Positions 13,183 to 24,000 of a stretch of DNA of 64,000 nt are shown here, in pieces. The DNA is from Pelodera strongyloides (Eukaryota; Nematoda; Chromadorea; Rhabditida; Rhabditidae). Position 1 is the stretch's first letter. Each line of letters begins with the position of its first letter. Location: assembly GCA_036852015.1 (NCBI GenBank), contig JAANDG010000035.1, positions 56,001-120,000 of the forward strand, given 5' to 3'. The translations under genes and the position numbers were made by a program. The notes below the pieces were generated by a model. The model was given only the letters and a program-made list of their open reading frames with translations, was not told the DNA's origin and ran no database searches.

Positions 13183-14385
13183 GTATGTGCCAAAAGATGG
13201 TGGGAAAGGTGGCACGGGAAATGTTACGTCTTTCAGTATTATCCACCACTTCCAGGTGTGAGCGTCAGAATTTTCCATTTACTCTGATTTTATTGTGTTT
13301 ATTACTTGGTTTCCGGGGGAAGTCAATGTTGAATGGCCGCTCTTTCATTGTGTCAGTGGAGAATCGGGTTTGCCCGCCTTTTTGCTATCTGCCGGAATGG
13401 AACGCGTCTGAATTCTTTATATAGCAAGAGAAAGAGAGAGAGAGAAAGAGGGGGAGGGAGAGAGAGAGAGAGAGAAGCGAGAGAGAGAATGAAGAGAGGA
13501 AGAAAGAAATTCGGAAAACAGAAACATCATTTTTGATTCCTCACTTCACACTCTTGTGGCGTTTACATCAACTTGTACATCATTCACGAGTTGCTGTTCT
13601 AGGAAAATGCTTTGTCCGACAAAAAGCTCAAATAGATAGTTGGTCCTCTTGTTAGGAGCTAACCTGTTATGTCCTCTCTTATTTATTTTTTTTATTTTTT
13701 GGTCGTCACTTTATGACTTCATTATCAATTTTGTTGAAATACGAACCATTATGGGAGACAATTCTATCTGTATCTTTGTTGTTTTACTCCGGGAGTCGTA
13801 AAAAGCTCGAAGAACTACTTTGAATAATTTATTGTCGCGGTCATTATTATCATCACTTTCTTGGTTATTATATTTTCGGAAAGATTCTTTAGCGCCCCAA
13901 ATCCATTGAGACTACTAAGACCATGACAGTCCAAGTCTATGACAGATTAGAATTTTATCACACCCTTATTATAATTCTGTTTTGTAAGTAAGGAACAAAG
14001 AGACGAAATAAAAAAGATATTACTTTTAGCCCGATCATCAGTTTGGCGACCAGGGATACCAAAAGTACCTCTCGAAATGCTAAGCGGTGGCAGGAAAACC
14101 GCTAGAAGTTTAGCTAGAAAGGCTTCACATGCGAGCAAAAAAGGTGGATAAGATATAGTTTTGCGGTTCTGTATTCAAAATATAAACATTTAAGAGAGAA
14201 AGAGAGAAAGAGAGAAAGGGAGAAAGAGATAGAGAGAGAAAGAGAGAAAGGGAGAAAGAGAGAGAGAGCGATAGATCGAAAGAGGCACAGAAAAGGGCTC
14301 AGAAAGAGAGAAAGAGGAAGGTACAAGATGCAACCCAGGGTCAAAACTCATAACCGGGTAAATTAAATTTACCCAAATCTTTCAG
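13183..14385. repeat. gene-free stretch with GA microsatellites
   Basis: Purine-rich GA runs lie at about 13431-13500 and 14188-14312. Nothing else was recognised. If the flanking exon candidates are joined, this is one intron. Confidence 0.6.
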
Positions 14386-14569
14386 CTGACCACCCGCGAC
14401 GCGCCTCATCATGCCGTCCGGTTCAAGAATCTTCAAATTTGAATTCGAATTCAATTGCCCTGACATCGAAGTCAGCCCGACCAAGTGCCATTACAATAAG
14501 ACCGCCAGAAGAGTTGATCGAACGATTCTGCACCATCGACCCAATGGACTTTTTTGGATTTCCGACAGA
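14386..14569 (+). CDS. probable internal exon upstream of the MSP-domain exons
   Basis: Acceptor AATCTTTCAG precedes it and donor GTGAGT follows. Read from phase 1 the exon is open for 60 codons and ends in a clearly protein-like stretch (RPPEELIERFCTIDPMDFFG), leaving phase 2. The other two frames are closed or less plausible. Phase 2 fits an entry at 18082 in the next candidate exon (after GGTAG), which would fuse this segment to the Ser/Gly-rich lead of the MSP protein. That acceptor is weak. The alternative is that the MSP gene starts at the ATG at 18062 and this exon belongs to another transcript. Confidence 0.45.
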
Positions 14570-15692
14570 GTGAGTTTTATCTACTTACCATTAGACCTTG
14601 CCTTAGCCGAAGAATAACACTAGATAAATCCTAGACAAATACCGACGAAACGACGTGCAAGCCGCGTGAGAACGGCGTGCAAAGCTCATTCGCTAACATG
14701 GTGCGTGCAAAAATGCACGCGGTATGGAAATGACGTGCAATTTCCACGCCGGTCTCAAGCCGCTTGCACGCGAAAAGCCTGAGGCGAAATGGCGTGATTG
14801 CGACGTGCAAGCGGCAACTTTACCCGTCTTTACGGCGTGTAAGCGGCGTGGTTTCGGCGGGCAACCAGTACGCCAGAACACAAAGGCGCGCCACTACGAA
14901 GAGTGTTAAAAGTTACAAATAAGACTAATTTCAAAGGTATTACTGCTCATATATACATACCAGACGGCTATCGCCGCCTGAGGCGACTTTCAATGTTTAA
15001 GATGCAGGAACAGTGAGCACACTTGTGTGAAGCGTTTGCAACGACCAAGTAAACTCTTCTCCTTTATATAATTAAGATTATGGTTGTTAGTCACCAAACA
15101 CCAGCGTCGGCGACCTGTTGTTTTATACTACGTCAATTCATAACTTATGTCCGAAACAAAGAGTCTCAAACATCAATGTGATGATAAATTATTCTGCGAA
15201 ATTCTTACGCAAATCTTCGGCAACGTCGTCGTGGCGTTGCTTACATATATGGACGTACCACTTAGTGAGCGAGAGAGCAGAGAGATGCCCGAGAAAGACC
15301 GACAAGTCAGAAAGAGAAGGAGAGAAGATAATATAGAAAGAGAGAGAGAGAAAAAAATAGAGAGAGAGAGGACGAGATATAAGAAACCTTAGAGAGAGTG
15401 AGGAAGAGGGAATTTAGGATTGAGTACTCGAGAGTTAAAGAGGGATGGAGAGAGAAAAAGAAATAAAGACCTAGAACTCTGCCTCTCTGCCGCATTCCTT
15501 TTTGACGCTGCACCCCTCTATTGTCTTCCCTTTCTTTCGCTTTTTTCCGTTTTTCTTTCATAAAACAATCCTAGTCCCCACTGAAAAGGTGTCCCCCTTA
15601 TGGCAAAAGCCCCGTGCAGTCAATTCCTTCCCCTTATGCACTTATGCTTATATGCCGGCATATTGAGCTCATGTTCCTTTTCCTGGCTTTGT

Positions 15693-15830
15693 TTAAAGCG
15701 GCATGGCACGTGGTTTACAAACTAAAGTAGCCATCCGTAATATGCAATTCATATCATTCTGCGCATTACCAGCACAAAAAGGAATAAATTGGCACAACGT
15801 AAGCTTCATAAACCTCGTGCTTTACCGCTA
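15693..15830. repeat. foldback element, family B (TTAAAGCGG ends)
   Basis: The left end is TTAAAGCGGCATGGCACGTG and the right end is CCTCGTGCTTTACCGCT, imperfect reverse complements. It belongs to the commonest small inverted-repeat family in this window; copies with better-preserved ends are at 56850, 59440 and 60156. Confidence 0.65.
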
Positions 15831-16938
15831 CAATTTTCAATTTTTTTTACAATTTTCGCCTAAGGAAGACTAAAGTTAAAGTAAATGGCATGTCGTCTTT
15901 GATTTTTTTGTTTTGTGTTCGCTTATGATACACGAAATTGAACTTGAGTTGTGCTTATTTACTGAAGTGCACGTCTGCCCGTGTTTATCTATGTTGTTTC
16001 CCGTCTCATGCGATTGAAGTCGGCAGACAACGCCTTGACTTCAAGCCTCTAACTTTGGCTTATGACAAACGGCGATGTCACTAAATATTGTGGAATTTGA
16101 AGTGTCGTTATGCTTGTAGCGTCACATTTCTTCTGAAAGTAGACGACGGCTTGACTTGATGCGTCTGGCTTATGTTTACGACAACGGGTCATGTTAGAGG
16201 ATTAGGTCCACGTAAATGTTAGAAAATGTGTGTATTGTTGAAAATTCGATAAACTTTCTTTCCTTGACGAACTCTGAATCTATATAGATGAGTTGTAGGA
16301 AAGTTATTGACAACAAGTGTTAGGTTCTGGTTCTCATGAAATCTGATTCTCTAGCTCCATCTCTCTCTCCATACTCTGTCTCTCTATCTCTCTTTATTTC
16401 ATTCTTTTTCTATCTCTCTCTCTCTCTCTCTCTGTCTGTCTGAACTCCTCGCCAAACATTATTCGCATCGCTTTAGCTATATCCCTAGCCTTCTGGCGTC
16501 AGTTCCATTCCAGGCCCTAATCATAAATCACAGCATCGACTGGGCGACGCAGTTCGCAGTCTATTCGCCCTTACATATTGCCGGGAACCTCCCGACAAAT
16601 GCCTGATTCCCAGGAGGCCATAAGCAGAATCGAACAATTTGCCACCAGTCATGTGTTGGGTAGAAACTTCCCAATTGGGAACATTTTTCGCATTGGGAGC
16701 AGACCATTTGCTAGCAGTTTTCGCGCAGGCTTGTAGAGAGCGACGGGCGATCGGCAAGCAAACTTGCAAGCCAGTCAAAATTAGTGTACATGTTACCATT
16801 TTGCTGTCTGTTTTTACGCTATTTCCACGCCCAGTTTCCTAGTTTCCGCAGCGGTGTAGTCTAAACATTCCCGCACTATGCTTTGCAACCGGCCAGTTTC
16901 CATTTTTTTACTTCTTCACGTTATGAATATGTAATTGT

Positions 16939-17121
16939 TTAAAGCTAAACACCGGCCGGTTTTCGAAAGACATATAATACACCAGCATTCTTATGCTTAT
17001 GCAGCTTCTGCAAATTAACATATAATAAAAAATCGAGCTAAATTCGAGCAAATTAGCATAAATATGTGAGAATTCAGTTGTCCACGATGCGTTTCAAAAA
17101 CCGGTCGGCATTTCGCTTTAA
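16939..17121. repeat. foldback element, family A (TTAAAGCGAAATACCGG ends)
   Basis: The left end is TTAAAGCTAAACACCGGCCG and the right end carries CCGGTCGGCATTTCGCTTTA. The interior contains ATAAAAAATCGAG and GAGCAAATTAGCATAAAT, shared with the copy at 30705-30884. Both borders carry TTAA. Confidence 0.8.
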
Positions 17122-17453
17122 ATTATGTGCTGTTTAAAATCAATGGATTACGTGATTACCTTGTTTTCCAGATGAAAAAGAGACTACTATGTTGATCTCT
17201 TAGCCTTAGTTTATCGAAACGATTTTAAACTGCGAACTCTCAATTTTTGAGTCGTTAATCATAAGAAAATAAGGAATAAGGATAAGGGTGCACAAATTCG
17301 AAATAATATGCAGGTTCATTTCCGTGGCGCGAGGCGCGACCTTTAATCGATTGATCATTTTTTTTTTTGATTCATGTCTGATTTTGTAGAGATGTCCTGA
17401 CGTTAACTCTTGTTGACTCATGTTCATCTCTATATATTTTCTTTATTTTTATT

Positions 17454-18061
17454 ACCAGAACGCCTCTATCTCTACGCCACTCCAACTCTCTCCCGCCCAT
17501 ATGCGCTCTCTCTAAATTTGTTCACTTCACGTCTCATTGCGCCGCTCGTCGCTGATGTCGCTGCACGATGTCTGATCATCACTGAGAATCAGAATATCGC
17601 GTCAGACATCAGAACTCATCAGAATGAGCGATGTCGCTGCGATGCGCTGTTTCGCTGCGACATTGTTCAAACGATCTATATCTTATCTCTAACACCCCTT
17701 TAGTACCAGAACGTCGTCTAACTCTATGCTACTCCATCTCTCTCCCACCCTTTTGTTCACTTCGCGTCTAATTCTCCTTAATTGCGCTATCCCTCCTCAG
17801 TTTAGATCAATCAATTGATATCATTATCTCATCTCTACATACTCTTTATTAACAGAACGTCGTCTAACTCTATGCCACTATAACCGTCTGCCACCCTTAT
17901 GCACTCTCTCTAATTTTGTTCAATTCGCGTCTAATCCTCTTTAATTGCGATGTCCCTCCTCAGTATAGATCAATCAATCGATATCGTTTTCTCATCTCTA
18001 CATCCTCTTCATTAACAGAAAGTCGTCCTATTCTATGCTACTCTAACACTCTCCACTCCTT
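17454..18061 (+). repeat. diverged tandem array, unit about 150-250 bp
   Basis: Four units begin with an (A)CCAGAACG or AACAGAACG-like motif at about 17456, 17706, 17854 and 18015. Each runs into CTCTATGCTACT- and ATGCGCTCTCT-like blocks, then GTCTAAT, ATCAATCAAT and CTCATCTCTACAT. The candidate start codon of the MSP gene (18062) lies inside the last unit. Confidence 0.75.
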
Positions 18062-21000
18062 ATGCGCTCTCTGGATGGTAGTTCTTCTATGAGCAGCTAC
18101 TACTCATCGAGTTCAAATGGTAGTGGATATACGCCGGTCGGAGGAGACGGAATCGCACATTTACTACCGGACCCCGGAGCGGGTCCTAGCACGAGCCACG
18201 CGACACAAACGAGTAACAATACGGTACCGAGGTATGTGGCCAATAAATGGCGCAATATACAAGCACGCGTGCGACTAGTACGTGTGGTAATAGGAAAATG
18301 TTTAATGTACATGGATATGTTGGTCTTAGGCTACGGAGCACGCGACACAAACGAGTAGTAATGAGGTATCGAGGTAAGTGGTGCGTGGCAAATAAATGGC
18401 ACACCTATGGCGCAGTGCGGAGGGCTAGCATTGTCCTAGCACCAGCCATGCGACACAAACGAGTAGAACTACGGTTTCGAGGTCGGTGGTTGTGTACCGA
18501 CGTAGTATCTCCGATGGGAAAGTATGTAGGGTAGACACGTCGGAAGATTCCCCCCCCCTCCCCAGAGTGTAACCCGGTGTGACCAACTGATGAAACCAGT
18601 GGCTGCGCCGCGAATCTATTCAGCTAAAAATTATTCGCAGCGATAACTTGGCTCACTTGTGGCACACTTTTGAAGAAGCTGCGACATGTGCGCCCACCCA
18701 AAGATCATGTAAATAAGCTGACGAAGCGTGGCAACTGCATCGAAGACCCTTGCATAGTTTGCAGCTCGCAGTAAATGTAGGCCACCTTCCATACACTACG
18801 ACCTAATAACCAATTACGAATGGTGTTAGTTTTCGTAAACTGTACATATGTGTACTTTATGACTACCGTATATATTTGGTCTCAAAAAGACATGTCGATC
18901 ATCGATTTTCGAATCGTTTCGAATCACATGCGTGTTTTTGTTGATTGCTCGGATTTTTGAGTGTGAGAGTGTGTGTTGGGGCTTTGGCCCGTAGTGGAGG
19001 GTTCACCCCATTAGTTATTTGTTTTGTATTATTAGTTTGTTCTAGAATGTAACCTTTCTAATTGTTAAGTTTGATTGCATGAACGAAAAATTGGGGTATT
19101 GGACGAGTGGGGGTCAACCCACGACCTCTGGATTACCGGTCCAGTATGCTAACCACTACACTACCGCCACCCACACCCAAATTTCGTTCTTGCTAGCGAC
19201 TTATACGGCTCGCCTGCAACACACAGTGGGCGCATAGCACCACAACTGCCTGGGGGGTTATAAACCACAATACCAGCTAGGTGTGCATAACCGGAAAGAA
19301 TTGATTAAATGAAGGCAAGACCTCTCAAGGCTGGTGGTGGGTGGCGGTAGTGTAGTGGTTAGCATACTGGACCGGTAATCCAGAGGTCGTGGGTTCGACC
19401 CCCACTCGTCCAATACCCCAATTTTTCGTTCATGCAATCAAACTAAACTTTGGCCTGACCAGCCTTGAGAGGTCTTGCCTTCATTTAATCAATTCTTTCC
19501 GGTTATGCACACCTAGCTGGTATTGTGGTTTATAACCCCCCAGGCAGTTGTGGTGCTATGCGCCCACTGTGTGTTGCAGGCGAGCCGTATAAGTCGCTAG
19601 CAAGAACGAAATTTGGGTGTGGGTGGCGGTAGTGTAGTGGTTAGCATACTGGACCGGTAATCCAGAGGTCGTGGGTTCGACCCCCACTCGTCCAATACCC
19701 CAATTTTTCGTTCATGCAATCAAACTAAACTTTGGCCTGACCAGCCTTGAGAGGTCTTGCCTTCATTTAATCAATATTAGCTAAAACTCTTTCTAATTGT
19801 TAGTCACTTTTCGTATTCTAGTTGCGTAGCCGCAATAGTTTAGCCGTCGTATGAGTTTCTTTCTTTAGAATTTTAAATGTATCTTCTAGCAAGTTTCTTC
19901 GAGTTAGTTTAGTACTCTAGTATGAGTTGTTGTTGAATTATTGATTCTCCATTGTTGATCCTCATTTGTTATGATACTCACCTGTATTTGTTTTGAACGT
20001 TGTTCATAGTAGTAAAACTCTTGTTTTTCTCAAGACTAAGTTTCTTGTAACTTCACTGGTTGTTAACCTATTTTCTATATATACTACTTCTGGTCCTCAT
20101 GTGAATGGTTATCAGAACGTCGTCTTGAACGGAATCGTCTTGCGAAACAATTTATTTTCTTCAGGTCATTCCTCAATTAGTTAGCAAGGCCGCTGGGATT
20201 GATATATCCGCGGCTTGTTAAGGTGAGATAATCAAGACTTTAGATTGTTCAATACTGGGGAGTCCCTCACCGGCCAAGGGACTTGCCCAACTGGGGGCCG
20301 AACCGTTTCGTATCTGTCGTGGCGAATGCTGCTATCAGAGACGACACTGGAAATCAAATACTTTTGTTCTAGTGATAGAATTCAGGACCGAATTTCTATT
20401 TTTGCTAATTGTGCCTTGTGATTATTTGTGTTGATGTATTGTGCGGTGCGGTGAGGTGGTCGGACGACCCCAATACCCATTAACCGCTTTGCTCTCTGTG
20501 TGTCATTTTGCTCAATGGTTTTGTGGTGAGGTGGTCCGACGACCCAAGATCCTTACTTACCTTGAGTTCTATCGAGCTGTGGCTCACTCTGTCATTTGAA
20601 CCCCTGCAAGCTGGTGAGGTGCCATGCAAGGCCCTACATCAGTGGTTCATTCTGACACCCAGGCTTAGTAGAAATAGTTTTGCTTTTTTGTAAGCAACAG
20701 TTTCTACTAAACCTACCGCCGTTTGGGCGTAAACCAAACTGGTGTTCAACTGCTGAACCCAGTGAAGGCTTACCCCTGAACAGGTTAATAATGGTTATGG
20801 TACGAGAGTTCTCTCCGTTTCTGTAACTTTGTTTAAGCGTTCATATGGCAGAGAGTGCTACACTTGATCTTGGTGTCATGGTTACCCAAGGTTGAGTCGC
20901 TGGCTGTATCACAGTTTTACTGGTGGATACTCCAGCCTGCTCACCCTTTACGGATACTCAGTTAATGTTCTACGCGGAGTTATTATGCTTGTGGCGTTAA

Positions 21001-24000
21001 CAGAAACTGGTACCTTGTATGTGTTAGCTAAGAAGGCATTAGAACTCTATATGATTGAGTAAAATTATCACATATGACGAGGTCATTTGTGCGAACGGTT
21101 TCAAATGTCGGATCATTTTTGAAATGAGGAACATACACCTGTCGATATGGATGTTGAGAAACTGGAAGAACAAAACCCGATGAAGACTGATGAGAGAGAA
21201 AGAGAGATGAACGGAAGATTCTTAAAACTCCGTGCTCGTTCTTCGAATTCAGAATAGAAACTGAGTTATGATGGAAGCGAAGATAATTTTGAAGCCGCCA
21301 AGTTCGAGGGCAACGCTGACGTTGGTTCAGCAGAGATGGTCGGAGCCCCTGTACATGCCGTCGTCGAGGCGAAACAATCTGAAAGGTTCACATCTGTTCG
21401 TACCAGAGGGAATGCAGTACCGTTGAATAGTAATCGTTCTGAACCGTCGAGGAATTTCACTTCGAATCCTCATATTGTTTGTCATCGTTGTAATAAGAAG
21501 GATCATGTCCAAGCAAAGTGTCCTCAGCTGAGACATGAAGAAATGGTGGTGAAAGCACCAGTTGTAAAAACAAGTGGGTGGTTGCCTGCTTCTGCTCTGA
21601 AGGAAGAGGATTCTAACCAGGCGGCGTCGAGTTCCTTCAGTAGCGCTAAATTTGTCCTGGAAATGAAATCTGGCGCGGTGCCAGTTCATCAGCAGTCGTC
21701 CGAAGGGTCGAATCGTAAGGCTGATGAGGTGTGCAGATTGCAGATGGCCACGAAAGGTCAGGCTGGTTTGTGCATCGGAAAGAGTCGCAACCTGGATAAG
21801 GTGCCTGCTCGTTTCCAATCGGGGTGGACTCTTGAAGAGAGGGACCCGAGGTTTACTCTTGAAGAGAGGGACCTGAAGACCGGTGAGGATGTAGCGTGGC
21901 ATCGTGAAGCCGGAAAACTTGCCCACGATGAGTTGTGCACGACTCATCGCACGCTGCTGGGAAGTTATTGCTTTTGTTCTTGTGTGGAATCAGCACCCGA
22001 CGGACTGATTCTGGAGGAAATGCGACCAATTGTATTGCCCACGACGGACAATGCGTACATCTCGGATCAACTGCTACTTCGTGGTACAGTAGCATTCGTG
22101 AACACTGATATTGTCATCGACACTGGTGCGGCGATTTCAGTTGTCTCATCGGGATTTCTGCGAAAAGCGCACAGTGATGAAAGTGTTACAAAGAGAATGC
22201 AGAAGGAAGAAGTGAACTACTCTGAAGGGACGCCTGAAGAGTTTGGTGTATACGACGCGTCACGTAACCTTCTAAAGCTGATAGCTGATTGCCCGTTGTC
22301 ATCTTCCTGTACAGTTGGATGGAGGTGAATTGGTGCGCATCGGATTTCATGTCGTAAGACGTGACGAACCAACAGTGTTGATTGGAATGAACGCGATCAA
22401 GAAGATTGGTCTGCGGTTTTTTTAAATTGCCCGGACGATGGAGCCGGGCTATCTGTTGATCAAACGGCATATGTACCACCTGGTACAATTAAAGTGATTC
22501 CAGTGAAGGGAGAAAGAAAGAACGCCGTTTATCTCCTGGAACCACAGAAATGGTTGTCTACTTCGGTGTTAGTTGAGACGGATTCGGAGGGAAGAGGACA
22601 TGTTTTGATTGATAACATCAGCTCGGACATTGATGTCGTACTTCGTATTCATAAAGGAGAAACGTTGTCTTCTTCGGAATACTCGGAAACCCTTGAATGG
22701 GATGATCTGGAAAAGGTCCTACCGGAATCTGTGTTCGACAAGACGTGCGAGGAAATGTTGGAACTCGATGGAAAGCAGCAATATGATAGTGTTGACCGTT
22801 ACTCGCAGATTATTCAAGAGTTGTCAGCGAACGGTATGGAGAGTCGAGAAGAACTGGTTGAACTTGTGAAGCAGTTTGAAGATGTCTTTGCTCTAAATGA
22901 CAGTGAGTTGGGTAGAGCGAAAGGGTTTTACCATGTAGTTGATACGGGTGATGCACCACCGATCAGACAGCGTGCTCGCCCAGTGCCATTGCCGATGATT
23001 GATCAAGTGAAAGCTCTTCTTCAACGAATGAAGCGAGAGGGTATTGTTACGAAAAGCAAGAGCCCTTGGGCTTCACCGACTGTTTTGGTCAAGAAGAAAG
23101 ACGGAACCATCAGATTGTGTGTAGATTATCGCAAGTTGAACGAAGTGATGAAACACGATGCTCATCCGCTGCCGAATATGGATTTGACGATCCAAAGTCT
23201 TCACGGAAATAAGATCTTCAGCACATTCGATCTAGTTTCGGGCTTTTGGCAAGTTCCGATGGAACAGCAAAGCCGATCGAAAACTGCATTTGTCATCCTG
23301 AATGAGTTGCTCGAATTTACCGTGATGCCGTATGGATTGGCGAACGCGCCTGCATCTTTTCAACGTCTGATGCAATTAGTTCTGGCCGATATCCTTGGTG
23401 ATAAGATTTTTGTGTACATCGATGATGTTGTGGTTGCTTCCTCTACATGGGAAGAGCATGTTCGACTCTTGGAGCTTCTGTTCAGTCGTTTGAGAAAGTT
23501 CGGTCTGCGTTTGAAGGCTTCAAAATGTCATATTGGAAAGAAAGAAGTTCACTTCCTCGGGCATATTGTATGTGAAGAGGGTGTTCGAGTGGATGAAGAC
23601 AAGATACAAAAGATTCGAGACTGTCCACGACCTTCTTCAATCAGTGAATTGCGTACGTTTCTGGGAATGGCATCGTACTATCGGAAGTTTGTCAGCGGTT
23701 TCTCTAAAATTGCGGGACCCTTGTATAATCTCACAAGTCCGACGACGAAGTGGGAATGGGGAGAAGGACAGGAAAGAGCGTTTACGATTCTGAAGTCGGC
23801 TTTATCTTCGACTCCTATTCTGGCTCAACCAGATGTTGAAGCTGCGCGTTCTGGAAAACGTTCGTTCGTGGTATATTCTGATGCTTCGAAACAAGGGATC
23901 GGAGCCGTTCTCTGTCAAGAAGACGAGAATGCGAACCTGCGTCCAATCTACTTCATGTCGAAAAGGTTGAACCCAGCTCAGACCAAGTATCATCCAACAG

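Larger units (their letters stand above)
14570..18061. other. repeat-rich stretch before the MSP gene
   Basis: No supported exon. It contains a block around 14645-14860 in which GACGTGCAAGC and GGCGTG motifs recur, GA/CT runs (about 15298-15470, 16360-16440), two foldback elements (15693-15830, 16939-17121) and a tandem array (17454-18061). Confidence 0.55.
19068..19802. mobile_element. tRNA-derived SINE insertion arranged as a long hairpin
   Basis: Inserted in the 5' LTR only, flanked by a 14-bp duplication CTTTCTAATTGTTA (19054-19067 and 19789-19802). It contains an inverted arm (19069-19334) and a direct arm (19459-19726) that are nearly perfect reverse complements over about 266 bp, separated by 124 bp. 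Each arm and the spacer carry one tRNA-like head. The right part ends in TTTAATCAATATTAGC. The TSD length and the tRNA head fit LINE-mobilised SINEs, and the inverted 5' part resembles twin-priming. Confidence 0.85.
18770..20292 (+). repeat. 5' LTR with a 735-bp SINE insertion
   Basis: Without the insertion (19068-19802) the LTR is 788 bp and matches the 3' LTR almost base for base. The only other difference noticed is four extra bases (CCGG duplication) in the 3' copy near 27003. Confidence 0.95.

Noticed and set aside
19100..19693. Functional tRNA-Thr genes
   Set aside because: The anticodon and T arms are good, but the acceptor stem pairs poorly, position 33 is C, and the copies are embedded in a SINE insertion.
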